The notes under the pieces: generated by a model
What the model was told of the DNA's origin: nothing
Databases searched by the model: none
What the model saw: the letters and a program-made list of their open reading frames with translations, nothing else
Part shown: piece by piece, positions 8,398-16,159 of the stretch
Numbering within the stretch: position 1 is the first letter of the stretch
How the letters are laid out: each line of letters opens with the position of its first letter
Position numbers and translations under genes: made by a program
Origin: a bacterium
Lineage (GTDB): Bacteria > Bacillota_I > Bacilli_A > RF39 > UBA660
Length of the DNA: 29,743 bases
Direction of reading: 5' to 3'
Assembly: GCA_014846175.1 (NCBI GenBank)
Contig: RKAV01000032.1
Coordinates: 1 to 29,743, forward strand

Positions 8398-8740
8398 TAC
8401 TTGGGCAAGTGCTAGGGAAACCTAGAGGAAAGTCCATGCTCGCACTATCTGTGATGATAGTAGTGTTCGTGCTTAGGGAAAAAATAACCTAAGGTAGATT
8501 TATTCTAACGGCAAAACTTTATCTAAAGGATTATCCCATGATAAAGTGATAACGTGCCACAGAAACGATACTTTTGGAAACGAAAGGGTGAAACGAGGTA
8601 AACCCCACGAGCGAGAAACCCAAATTTTGGTAGGGGAGTCTCCATGAAAGAAAGATAATGGATTGGAGGACTAGTAATAGTAGATAGATACTTGCCACCT
8701 AGTAATAGGTACAAAACATGGCTTACAAAGTGTTATTATT
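8393..8740 (+). ncRNA. rnpB: RNase P RNA, type B
   Basis: This is the catalytic RNA that trims tRNA 5' leaders. Family-specific blocks are present in order: GAGGAAAGTCCATGCTCGCA (from 8425), AGTGTTCGTGC (about 8461-8471), GTGCCACAGAAACGA, a GAGGTAAACCCC segment (about 8595), GAGCGAGAAACCCAAATTTT (about 8610), AGATAGATACTTGCC (about 8681-8695) and ACAAAACATGGCTTACA near the end. The layout matches Bacillus type B RNA. Helix P1 can be drawn between AATAATACTT (8393-8402) and AAGTGTTATT (8728-8737) with one G-U pair. This puts the mature 5' end inside the gpsB stop codon. No strong promoter or U-tract terminator flanks it, so it is probably processed from a gpsB-rnpB-rodZ transcript. Exact ends are inferred. 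Confidence 0.95.
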
Positions 8741-8759
8741 GTTGGAACTGAGGTTGATT

Positions 8760-9269
8760 ATGAAAGAATTAGGAGAATATTTAAAAGAAACTAGAATTAA
8801 ACATGGTGTTAGTTTAGAAGAAGCATCTAGTGATTTACAAATCTCTAAAGATTTACTTGAAAATCTAGAAAGTGCTAATACTAAAGCTTTTAAAGATGTC
8901 TATGATATAAAAAAAATAATTAAAGAATATGCAAAGTATTTAGGACTTGATGAAGAGAAAGTTCAAGATGAATTTAATAATTTTTTATTTGAACATACTT
9001 CTAAAATTTCTTTAGATGATATAATGGAAGCTAAGAAACAAAAAGAAAAAGAAGAAGAATTAAAGAAAAAAAAGATATCATCTCCTTATACTAAAATATA
9101 TAAGCAAAAGAGAAAGAAATTACCTATAGTATTAGGTATTACTGTTTTTGTTTTTTTTATTCTAATAGCAATTTTGTTAATTAAGAATAGAACTAATCAT
9201 GATATTGTTAATAGTGAATTGAAGGAGAGTAGAGAGTATGAATACACCAACGAAGCTTACTTTAGTTAG
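8760..9269 (+). CDS. Short RodZ-like protein (helix-turn-helix plus one membrane segment)
   Basis: RodZ proteins link the MreB cytoskeleton to the elongation machinery. This 169-residue product has the RodZ-type N-terminal helix-turn-helix (residues 3-66: LGEYLKETRIKHGVSLEEAS through YAKYLGLDEEKV), a charged coiled stretch (about 85-120) and a single membrane helix (121-141). Only about 28 residues follow, so the extracellular beta domain of longer RodZ (Bacillus YmfM has about 288 residues) is absent. An upstream in-frame ATG at 8718 lies inside RNase P RNA and is rejected. The ATG at 8760 has GAGG 6 bases ahead. It overlaps pgsA by 32 bases in the conserved ymfM-pgsA-recA-rny order. Assignment rests on the N-terminal domain plus context. 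Confidence 0.8.
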   Translation: MKELGEYLKETRIKHGVSLEEASSDLQISKDLLENLESANTKAFKDVYDIKKIIKEYAKYLGLDEEKVQDEFNNFLFEHTSKISLDDIMEAKKQKEKEEELKKKKISSPYTKIYKQKRKKLPIVLGITVFVFFILIAILLIKNRTNHDIVNSELKESREYEYTNEAYFS

Positions 9270-9840
9270 AATAATTATGACTATTGTAATGATTTTTATG
9301 TTATTATTCCCATTTTATGATGTTGGTATTAATATGCCTAATTTTTTAGTGGGTGGAGTTTATGTTAAATTAGAATATTTAATTGCGGGAGTAATTTTTA
9401 TAGTTGCAAGTATTACTGATTTTTTAGACGGCTATTTAGCTAGAAAAAATAATGAAGTTACTGATCTTGGAAAAATGCTTGATGCTATTGCTGATAAAGT
9501 TTTAGTAAATAGCGCTTTAATTATTCTTGCTAGTAAAGGTTTTATTTTAACGCTAATTCCTGTTATTATTATTTTTAGAGATACAGTAGTTGATGCTATG
9601 AAAATGGAAGCAGCAAGAAAAGGTAAAGTAGTAGCAGCTATTTCTAGTGGTAAAATTAAAACTGCTAGTATGATGGTAGGAGTGGCTTTAACTTTCTTTT
9701 ATAACTTACCATTTGAAATTATCAATATAAGAGTTAGTGATTTCTTCTTGTACTTTGCAACTATAATGTCAGTAATTTCTATGATTGAATATTATAAACT
9801 TAATAAAAATTTAATTTTACCTGCAAATAAAAAAGCCTAA
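9238..9840 (+). CDS. pgsA: CDP-diacylglycerol-glycerol-3-phosphate 3-phosphatidyltransferase
   Basis: PgsA makes phosphatidylglycerol phosphate from CDP-diacylglycerol and glycerol-3-phosphate in the membrane. This is the committed step to phosphatidylglycerol, cardiolipin and lipoteichoic acid precursors. The CDP-alcohol phosphotransferase signature is complete: D61, D64-G65, A68-R69, G78, D82 and D86. Several hydrophobic membrane segments surround it, and 200 residues is the normal length. GGAGAG lies about 8 bases before the ATG, inside the end of the RodZ-like gene, which suggests coupled translation. The cinA gene found between pgsA and recA in Bacillus is absent here, and a strong terminator follows directly. 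Confidence 0.95.
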   Translation: MNTPTKLTLVRIIMTIVMIFMLLFPFYDVGINMPNFLVGGVYVKLEYLIAGVIFIVASITDFLDGYLARKNNEVTDLGKMLDAIADKVLVNSALIILASKGFILTLIPVIIIFRDTVVDAMKMEAARKGKVVAAISSGKIKTASMMVGVALTFFYNLPFEIINIRVSDFFLYFATIMSVISMIEYYKLNKNLILPANKKA

Positions 9841-9854
9841 TTGAGGCTTTTTTT
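9829..9854 (+). terminator. Terminator after pgsA
   Basis: AAAAAAGCCT (9829-9838) pairs with AGGCTTTTTT (9844-9853) around an AATTG loop, ending in a T-run. It overlaps the pgsA stop codon and ends the gpsB-rnpB-rodZ-pgsA unit. Confidence 0.88.
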
Positions 9855-9938
9855 GTTGGAATTTAATAAATTAAAAGATGTTTTTGAGGATAATTTATAA
9901 ATTCAGATAAAAAATTCTTTAAAAAAGGTAAATTTTAA

Positions 9939-9952
9939 CAAACTGTTGTTCG
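9939..9952 (+). promoter_or_regulatory. LexA/DinR-like operator upstream of recA
   Basis: CAAACTGTTGTTCG resembles the Gram-positive SOS box (GAAC-N4-GTTC core): the right half GTTCG is perfect and the left half CAAAC has one mismatch. It lies 10 bases ahead of the recA -35 box, where a repressor could block polymerase. No lexA gene is in the window, so SOS control is inferred. Confidence 0.5.
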
Positions 9953-9962
9953 GAAATATATC

Positions 9963-9991
9963 TTGACAATTAAAAATCTGATTTATAAAAT
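9963..9991 (+). promoter_or_regulatory. recA promoter
   Basis: TTGACA (9963-9968) is followed after 17 bases by TAAAAT (9986-9991), with an alternative overlapping TATAAA at 9984. The recA ATG is 34 bases downstream. Confidence 0.7.
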
Positions 9992-10024
9992 ATAAAGTAT
10001 AAACGTTTGCAGGAGGAGGAAAAA

Positions 10025-11053
10025 ATGGGCAAAACATTAAAAAAAGATAATAAGGACTTAAATCAAATTTTAGCAGATATTGAAAAACAATTTGGTAAAG
10101 GCTCTATAATGTGTCTTGGTGAGGATTCACATATAAAAATTGACGTAGTATCTAGTGGTTGTTTGTCTCTTGATATAGCACTTGGGGTAGGTGGTTATCC
10201 AAAAGGACGAATAATTGAAATATATGGACCAGAATCTAGTGGGAAAACAACCTTTGCATTACAAGCAATTGCTGAAGTACAAAAAAATGGAGGAATGGCA
10301 GCATTTATTGATGCTGAACATGCTCTTGACCCTGATTATGCTAGAAGACTTGGAGTTAATACCAATGAATTATTATTATCACAACCAGATACGGGGGAAC
10401 AGGCCTTAGAAATATGTGAAGCTTTAGTTAGAAGTGAAGCAATTAGCATCATCGTAATAGATTCTGTAGCAGCTTTAGTACCACAAGCAGAAATAGATGG
10501 TGAGATGGGAGACTCTCATGTTGGTTTACAAGCAAGATTAATGAGTCAAGCTTTAAGAAAATTATCAGGAACTATTAGTAAAACTAATACGATAGCTATC
10601 TTTATTAATCAGTTAAGAGAAAAGGTAGGAGTGATGTTTGGTAATCCTGAAACGACTCCAGGAGGTAGAGCTTTAAAGTTTTATTCTAGTATAAGATTAG
10701 ACATTAGACGAAATGAACAAATTAAAATAGGTGATAAAATTGTTGGTAACAAAACCACTGTTAAAGTAGTTAAAAATAAAGTAGCACCACCTTTTAAAAG
10801 TGCTGTGGTAGAAATAATGTATGGTGAAGGTGTATCTAAAGAAGGTGAATTGATAGATCTTGGTGTAGAAGCAGGTATTATTGATAAAGCAGGAGCTTGG
10901 TTTTCTTATCAGGGAGAGAAACTAGGACAGGGTAAAGAAAATGTCAAAATACTTCTTAAAGATAATAAAGAATTAAAAGAAGAAATAGAAGCTAAAGTAA
11001 GAGATTTTTATGGAATAAATTTAAATAGACCGAAAAAAGAAGAGGAAAAATAG
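10025..11053 (+). CDS. recA: Recombinase RecA
   Basis: RecA forms filaments on single-stranded DNA, carries out strand exchange, and in SOS-proficient cells triggers LexA self-cleavage. The 342-residue product has Walker A GPESSGKT (68-75), a Walker B strand (IIVIDSVAALVP), loop L1 (DGEMGDSHVGLQARLMSQAL) and loop L2 (INQLREKVGVMFGNPETTPG), and an acidic end (KKEEEK), all normal for RecA. An in-frame TTG 18 bases upstream falls in the ribosome binding site. The ATG preceded by AGGAGGAGG is clearly the start. It has its own promoter with a LexA-like box and a weak terminator, so it is probably transcribed alone between pgsA and rny. Confidence 0.98.
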   Translation: MGKTLKKDNKDLNQILADIEKQFGKGSIMCLGEDSHIKIDVVSSGCLSLDIALGVGGYPKGRIIEIYGPESSGKTTFALQAIAEVQKNGGMAAFIDAEHALDPDYARRLGVNTNELLLSQPDTGEQALEICEALVRSEAISIIVIDSVAALVPQAEIDGEMGDSHVGLQARLMSQALRKLSGTISKTNTIAIFINQLREKVGVMFGNPETTPGGRALKFYSSIRLDIRRNEQIKIGDKIVGNKTTVKVVKNKVAPPFKSAVVEIMYGEGVSKEGELIDLGVEAGIIDKAGAWFSYQGEKLGQGKENVKILLKDNKELKEEIEAKVRDFYGINLNRPKKEEEK

Positions 11054-11076
11054 TGTGATACATTTTCCTTTTTCTT
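11043..11076 (+). terminator. Weak terminator after recA
   Basis: AGGAAAA (11043-11049) pairs with TTTTCCT (11063-11069) around a 13-base loop, followed by a short T-run. The stem has only two G-C pairs and the loop is large, so read-through into rny is likely. Confidence 0.45.
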
Positions 11077-11103
11077 GACATTAATTTTATTGCAACGTAC
11101 AAT
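11075..11103 (+). promoter_or_regulatory. rny promoter
   Basis: TTGACA (11075-11080) and TACAAT (11098-11103) are separated by 17 bases, about 44 bases ahead of the rny start. Confidence 0.8.
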
Positions 11104-11146
11104 ATAATTAGATTATAAGAAATTATAAATCTTAGTGGAGGTAAAA

Positions 11147-12700
11147 ATGAATCAAATAATACTTTCCACTTTACTATTGTTAGTTGGATTAATAATTGGT
11201 TTTGGGTTAACCATGTTAATTAATATATTAAAAGAAAATAGTGCTAATAAAAAGATATCTTTAATGTTGGAAGAAGCAACAAAGAAAGCAGAACAAATGA
11301 AACGTGATTCGTTAATGGAAGCAAAAGAGAAGAATTTCCAATTAAAACAGGAATTTGACAAAGAAATGAAAGAAAAAAAACAAGAATTAAAAGAGAATGA
11401 ATTACGTTTAGAAAAAAGAGAAAGTAGTATGGACAAGAGGGATGAAATATGTCAAAGAAGAGAAGCTACTTTAGATGAAAGAGAAGAAAAATTAACCCAA
11501 AGACAAAAAGAAATTCAAGCTGGACAAGATGAAGTGGAAAATTTAAAAAAAGAACAATTAAATTTATTAGAAAAAATATCTGGCTTTAGTAAGGAACAAG
11601 CTAAAGAAGTTGTAATGCAAAAAGTTAAGGAAGGTATGGCCCGTGAAGTTTCAATTTATATAAATGAAAAAGAAATGGAAGCTAAAATTACAGCAGAAAA
11701 GCAAGCTAAAGAATTAATAGTTACTGCGATGCAAAGATATGCTGCTGATATTGCTAGTGATCAAACTGTAACTGTTGTATCTTTACCTAATGAAGATATG
11801 AAAGGAAGATTGATTGGTAGAGAAGGTAGAAATATTCGTACTATTGAAGCAGTAACGGGAGTAGACCTTATTATTGACGATACTCCAGAAGCAGTAGTGT
11901 TATCAAGTTTTGACCCATTACGTAGAGAAATAGCTAGAGTTATGTTAGAAACTTTAATAAAAGATGGAAGAGTCCATCCAACTAGAATAGAAGAAGTATA
12001 TGATAAAGTAGCTAAAGAAATGAAAGAACAAATTATGGATTATGGTAATGGTGCTTTATTTGAACTTGGAATAACCAAAATGAAACCTGAATTAATTGAA
12101 TTAATAGGTAAACTTCATTTTAGAACTAGCTATGGTCAAAATGCACTTACTCATTCTTTAGAAGTTGCTGAATTATCTGGACTTATGGCAGCTGAAATAG
12201 GTGAAGATGTAAATCTTGCTAAACGTGCTGGACTTTTACATGATATTGGTAAAGCAGTTGATCATGAAATTGAAGGAAGTCATGTTAGTATTGGAGTTGA
12301 TTTAGCTAGAAAATATGGTGAAGGTGAAGATGTTATTAATGCTATTGCATCTCATCATGGTGATATAGAAGCAACAAGTGTTATATCTAATTTAGTTGCT
12401 ATAGCAGATGCTTTATCTGCATCAAGACCGGGGGCACGTAATGATTCTTTAGAAAACTATATTAGAAGATTAACGGAACTAGAAGCTGTTGCTAATGATA
12501 TAGAAGGAGTTGAAAAATCTTATGCTATGCAAGCTGGTAGAGAACTAAGAGTTATAGTATCACCAATGAAAGTTGATGATTTACAAGCTCATTATATTGC
12601 TAGGGAAATTAAAGAAAAGATTGAGTCAACACTAAAATATCCAGGTACTATTAAAATAGCAGTTGTTCGTGAAACAAGAGCTTTAGAAGAAGCAAAATAA
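11147..12700 (+). CDS. rny: Ribonuclease Y
   Basis: RNase Y is the membrane-anchored endonuclease that starts much of mRNA decay in Bacillota. The 517-residue product has an N-terminal membrane helix (about 4-26), a long charged coiled coil (about 30-190), a KH RNA-binding domain with GRLIGREGRNIRTIE (about 211-225), and an HD metal-dependent phosphodiesterase domain with the LLHDIGKAVDHE motif (H365, D366). Length and order are normal. GTGGAGGT precedes the ATG. A GTG start 12 bases upstream is part of that binding site and is rejected. It converges on the RNase J gene, with only 11 bases between the two stop codons. Confidence 0.97.
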   Translation: MNQIILSTLLLLVGLIIGFGLTMLINILKENSANKKISLMLEEATKKAEQMKRDSLMEAKEKNFQLKQEFDKEMKEKKQELKENELRLEKRESSMDKRDEICQRREATLDEREEKLTQRQKEIQAGQDEVENLKKEQLNLLEKISGFSKEQAKEVVMQKVKEGMAREVSIYINEKEMEAKITAEKQAKELIVTAMQRYAADIASDQTVTVVSLPNEDMKGRLIGREGRNIRTIEAVTGVDLIIDDTPEAVVLSSFDPLRREIARVMLETLIKDGRVHPTRIEEVYDKVAKEMKEQIMDYGNGALFELGITKMKPELIELIGKLHFRTSYGQNALTHSLEVAELSGLMAAEIGEDVNLAKRAGLLHDIGKAVDHEIEGSHVSIGVDLARKYGEGEDVINAIASHHGDIEATSVISNLVAIADALSASRPGARNDSLENYIRRLTELEAVANDIEGVEKSYAMQAGRELRVIVSPMKVDDLQAHYIAREIKEKIESTLKYPGTIKIAVVRETRALEEAK

Positions 12701-12704
12701 AAGG

Positions 12705-12740
12705 CAAGGAATTAAATTTTTTCCTTGACTTCTTTTTTTA
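12705..12740. terminator. Shared hairpin between convergent rny and RNase J genes
   Basis: CAAGGAA (12705-12711) pairs with TTCCTTG (12721-12727) around a 9-base AT loop. On the plus strand it is followed by ACTTCTTTTTTT. On the minus strand it is followed by CCTTTTATTTT. It covers the RNase J stop codon and lies 4 bases past the rny stop, so it probably serves both genes, though the interrupted T-runs make it modest in each direction. Confidence 0.6.
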
Positions 12741-14397
12741 CATCTAAAATTATTGGTAGTAGAAGAGGTCTTCTTCCTGTTAAATCATAAATATAATTAG
12801 ATAAATCTTGGCTGATAGTTGCTTTAATATCGCTGTAGCTTACATGTGATTCATTTAATTTTTTGATAATTAAGTTTCCAGCTATATTTTCAATCTTTCT
12901 TAACAACTCTTCATTTTCATTAACTAAGACAAAACCTCTTGTTGTAATATTAGGTTTAATAAGTAATCTTTTAGTACTAAAATCTATATTAGCTATTACT
13001 ACTAAAATACCATCATTAGCCATGATTTTACGGTCATGGATAACAGCACTACCTACTTCACCAACTCTTGTTCCATCTACATAAATAGGAGTATTTGAAT
13101 AACTTTCTCCTTTAGTTATCTTGTGATTGTGTAAAATAAGTGTATCTCCATTTTTTAATACAAAAGTATTTTCTTTAGGTATACCACATTCTACTCCTAA
13201 TTCAGCATGTCTTTTTAACATACGATAATCGCCATGGAAAGGCATTAAATATTTAGGATTTAATAATCTAATCATTAATTTTAATTCTTCTTGATTGGCG
13301 TGTCCTGAGGTATGTAAACTATTAATAGTCATATTTGTAAATACTTTAACACCTTTCAAATATAATTTATTTATTGTTTTAGAAATACTTATGGCGTTAC
13401 CAGGAATGGCACTACTTGAAAATATTACAACATCATCGGGTCTTAATTTTATTTGCTTGTGAGTTCCATCTGCTATTCTTGATAAAGCTGCAAGTGGTTC
13501 TCCTTGGGATCCAGTACAAAGAATGGTTACTTCTCCAGGTTTCAAATTATTAGCTTCTTCTGCACTAATTAGTAATTCTTTGTGATCAATATATCCACCT
13601 CTTATAGAAATATCAATATTATTTTCCATAGATCTTCCAAATACACAAATTTTTCGATTATGTTTATAACAAGATTCAAATATATGCTTTAATCTATATA
13701 TATTTGAAGCAAAGGTAGCAATAATTATTCTATTATATTTATACTTGTCAAATATATCAGTTAAAGTGTCATCAACTCTTGATTCACTAATACTCATTCC
13801 TTCATTTAAAGCATTAGTAGAATCACTTATTAATAAATCTACTCCTTTATGTCCAACCGTAGCCATCTTATAAAGATCAGCCATAGGACCAATAGGAGTA
13901 AGATCAAACTTAAAGTCACCTGTTGTTACAATAGTTCCATTTGGTGAAGTTATTACAATACCATGAGAATCTGGTATTGAGTGTGTTGTTCTGATGAATT
14001 CTATTTTGAAATATTTAGTTTGTACAGTTGATTCCTCAGTATAACCAAAAAGTGTATCATAACGAATATTACGGTCTTCTAATTTCATCTTTATTAATTC
14101 TTTAGCTTGATTTGGTGCGTAAATAGCAGGGATATTTAATGTTTGTAATAAAAAAGGAATAGCTCCAATATGATCTTCATGACCATGAGTTATAAATAAG
14201 GCCTTTATCTTATCCTCATTTTGCTTTAAAAAAGAATAATCTGGTAAGACATAATCTATTCCTAATAAATCTCCTGCAAAAGAAACACCAGCATCCAAAA
14301 TAATAATTTCATCTTTATGCATAACACAATACATATTGCGTCCTACTTCACCTAAGCCACCTAGAACAATAATTTTTGTTTCGTCTGACTTGTTCAT
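12712..14397 (-). CDS. rnjA: Ribonuclease J
   Basis: RNase J is a zinc-dependent beta-CASP nuclease with 5'-3' exonuclease and endonuclease activity in mRNA decay and rRNA maturation. The 561-residue product has the N-terminal GLGEVGRNMY, the metal-binding THGHEDHIGA with H71, H73, D75 and H76, a DSTNA segment, the beta-CASP region and a C-terminal domain with FVLVNENEELL. The intact HxHxDH box fits active RNase J1 rather than J2, whose motif is degraded in Bacillus. The start has AAGGAGG 5 bases ahead and its own promoter. It is tail to tail with RNase Y, its partner in RNA decay. Confidence 0.95.
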   Translation of the reverse strand: MNKSDETKIIVLGGLGEVGRNMYCVMHKDEIIILDAGVSFAGDLLGIDYVLPDYSFLKQNEDKIKALFITHGHEDHIGAIPFLLQTLNIPAIYAPNQAKELIKMKLEDRNIRYDTLFGYTEESTVQTKYFKIEFIRTTHSIPDSHGIVITSPNGTIVTTGDFKFDLTPIGPMADLYKMATVGHKGVDLLISDSTNALNEGMSISESRVDDTLTDIFDKYKYNRIIIATFASNIYRLKHIFESCYKHNRKICVFGRSMENNIDISIRGGYIDHKELLISAEEANNLKPGEVTILCTGSQGEPLAALSRIADGTHKQIKLRPDDVVIFSSSAIPGNAISISKTINKLYLKGVKVFTNMTINSLHTSGHANQEELKLMIRLLNPKYLMPFHGDYRMLKRHAELGVECGIPKENTFVLKNGDTLILHNHKITKGESYSNTPIYVDGTRVGEVGSAVIHDRKIMANDGILVVIANIDFSTKRLLIKPNITTRGFVLVNENEELLRKIENIAGNLIIKKLNESHVSYSDIKATISQDLSNYIYDLTGRRPLLLPIILDVKKEVKEKI

Positions 14398-14446
14398 TTT
14401 TCCTCCTTTCTTGAAGTTAATAATAAGAAAGAACTAACCGACTTAA

Positions 14447-14475
14447 ATTATACTATAGAAATATTTATTTGTCTA
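14447..14475 (-). promoter_or_regulatory. RNase J promoter
   Basis: On the minus strand TAGACA and TATAAT are separated by 17 bases, about 50 bases ahead of the RNase J start. It is back to back with the adhesin promoter, whose -35 begins 5 bases away, so regulators binding here could affect both genes. Confidence 0.75.
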
Positions 14476-14479
14476 GAGT

Positions 14480-14508
14480 TTGACATTTTAGTAGAAAAGT
14501 GGTATAAT
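14480..14508 (+). promoter_or_regulatory. Adhesin operon promoter P1
   Basis: TTGACA and TATAAT are both exact and separated by 17 bases, with TGG ahead of the -10. This is a near-perfect extended -10 promoter, about 95 bases before the adhesin start. Confidence 0.85.
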
Positions 14509-14523
14509 CTAGCCGTATTTGAG

Positions 14524-14549
14524 ATAGCAGTTGATAAAACTATTGCTAT
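14524..14549 (+). promoter_or_regulatory. Hairpin between the two adhesin promoters
   Basis: ATAGCA (14524-14529) pairs with TGCTAT (14544-14549), and GTT with AAC can extend the stem across a 3-base bulge. Only four T follow, so it is at best a weak attenuator. Its 3' arm contains the -35 box of P2, so it could equally be an operator or chance. Confidence 0.3.
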
Positions 14550-14571
14550 TTTGATACTTTGGTGGTATAAT
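14543..14571 (+). promoter_or_regulatory. Adhesin operon promoter P2
   Basis: TTGCTA and TATAAT are separated by 17 bases, with GGTGG directly before the -10 as in P1. It would start transcription about 25 bases ahead of the adhesin start codon. Confidence 0.65.
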
Positions 14572-14602
14572 ATAGGCACTAAATGAGTTAGGGGGAAAAA
14601 TT

Positions 14603-16159
14603 ATGAAAAATAGTTTAAAAAAATTAGGTAAATTATCATTAATATTAATGGTAATTAGTTCATTTTTTTCAGGTCTTGTATTAAACGTAGAAGCAACTTC
14701 TGTTCCAAAGTCTTTTACGGCAACTGCTGAAAAAACTCTTGATGGTTATATTGCTGGATATCGTTTTGGAAAAAAGAAAAATAGTGCAGGTGGATATGTT
14801 TATTGTAATAATATTCACAAAGGAACTCCTCATGGAGAAAAAATGGTTCTTGTAGGAGAAGCTCCTGCTGGAATAGCTTATATTCTTGAAAATGGTTATC
14901 CTAACAAGAGTATTACTGGAAATAGTGATTATGATTACTATATTACACAAGCTGCTGTTTGGTGGTATTTAGATGATACAACTGGTTCTAATAACTTATC
15001 AAATAGTTTTAAAACAACAGGTAGTGATCCAAAAGGGTTAAGAAAATATGTTAAATCATTAGTTAGTGCTGCTAAGAAGGTTAAGGGTTATTCTACACCA
15101 TCTCTTAGTATTAATAATGCTAATAAATCTATGACATTATCAAAAGATAAAAAATATTATGTATCTGACACTATTAGTGTTAATGCAAAATCAGTTAGTG
15201 GAAAATACACAGTTTCTTTATCAGGGGCCCCAGAGGGCACTAAAGTTGTTGAGGCAACAACTTTAAAGGAAGCAAGTTCATTTGCTACTAATCAAGGATT
15301 TAAAGTTATGGTTCCATCTGCTAAAGTTAAAGGCACTAAAATTAATATTACTGTTAATGTAAAAGCTGCAGGTTCTATTAATAAGGCTTATGAATATAAG
15401 TCAACTGATAGCTCTGTACAAAATGTTTATGGAAAAGCTTTATATCCAACAAATAGTGAATTAAATGATAAAACTGTGTTAAATTTAACAACTAGTAAAG
15501 TATCAATAATCAAAATAGATTCAAAAACTAAAGTTGCTTTAGCAGGAGCTACATTTACTTTATATGATAATTCTGGAAAGAAAATTACATCATGGACTTC
15601 AACTGGTAAAGCACATATTATTCAAAATTTACCAAATGGTACTTATGTTTTAAAAGAAGAAAAAGCACCAGCTGGATATAAAATGAATAAAGAAGATACA
15701 AAATTTACTATAAGTGATAGCAAACGTGATATAACACTTAAAGTTGCTAATACAGCTTTAACCAAATTAGTAAACATTGTTAAAATTGATAAAGCAACAG
15801 GACAACCACTTGCGGGAGCCCATTTAATAGTTAAAAATGAAAAAGGGGAAACAGTAGCAGATTTTGTTAGTACTGAAGAACCTTATACAATTAAAGATTT
15901 AGCTGATGGTAAATATAGTGTATATGAAGAAGCAGCACCAAATGGTTATATAAAATCAGAAGCAACTTATTACTTTACAATAAGTGATGGTAATACTGTT
16001 GCTAGTGTTACAATTGAAAATGAAAAACAAGGTGAAAAAGTAGAAGTACCTAATACAGGAGATAACAGTTCCGTACTTCCTGCTGCCCTTGGATTTGTTA
16101 CTATATTATCTGGTATTGGTTTTACATACTATAATGAAAAGAAAAATAAACAAAAATAA
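14603..16159 (+). CDS. Thioester-domain surface adhesin with Cna-B repeats and VPNTG anchor
   Basis: This is a secreted, wall-anchored protein probably involved in attachment. A signal peptide covers about 1-31 (basic KKLGK, hydrophobic core, end near VEA). A thioester (TQXA-type) domain follows, with Cys C68 in YVYCNN and Gln Q116 in ITQAAVWWYL, the pair that forms an internal thioester able to bond covalently to host amines. After an unassigned beta region (about 165-295) come two Cna-B/SpaA-like domains, each with residues for an isopeptide bond: K304, E352, N383 and K394, E442, N473. The sorting signal is VPNTG (482-486), a hydrophobic span and the tail NEKKNKQK. The ATG follows AGGGGGAAAAATT. 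The sortase gene overlaps its end. Bond-forming residues are assigned from family patterns. Confidence 0.92.
   Translation: MKNSLKKLGKLSLILMVISSFFSGLVLNVEATSVPKSFTATAEKTLDGYIAGYRFGKKKNSAGGYVYCNNIHKGTPHGEKMVLVGEAPAGIAYILENGYPNKSITGNSDYDYYITQAAVWWYLDDTTGSNNLSNSFKTTGSDPKGLRKYVKSLVSAAKKVKGYSTPSLSINNANKSMTLSKDKKYYVSDTISVNAKSVSGKYTVSLSGAPEGTKVVEATTLKEASSFATNQGFKVMVPSAKVKGTKINITVNVKAAGSINKAYEYKSTDSSVQNVYGKALYPTNSELNDKTVLNLTTSKVSIIKIDSKTKVALAGATFTLYDNSGKKITSWTSTGKAHIIQNLPNGTYVLKEEKAPAGYKMNKEDTKFTISDSKRDITLKVANTALTKLVNIVKIDKATGQPLAGAHLIVKNEKGETVADFVSTEEPYTIKDLADGKYSVYEEAAPNGYIKSEATYYFTISDGNTVASVTIENEKQGEKVEVPNTGDNSSVLPAALGFVTILSGIGFTYYNEKKNKQK

Noticed and set aside
8523..8714. A minus-strand open frame inside RNase P RNA.
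   Set aside because: The region is fully explained by conserved RNase P RNA blocks on the plus strand.
8718..8759. Upstream in-frame ATG giving a longer RodZ-like protein.
   Set aside because: It falls in the ACAAAACATGGC block of RNase P RNA and has no ribosome binding site. The ATG at 8760 starts the conserved domain.
14681..14950. Minus-strand open frame inside the adhesin gene.
   Set aside because: It is antisense to the signal peptide and thioester domain and has no ribosome binding site or family resemblance.
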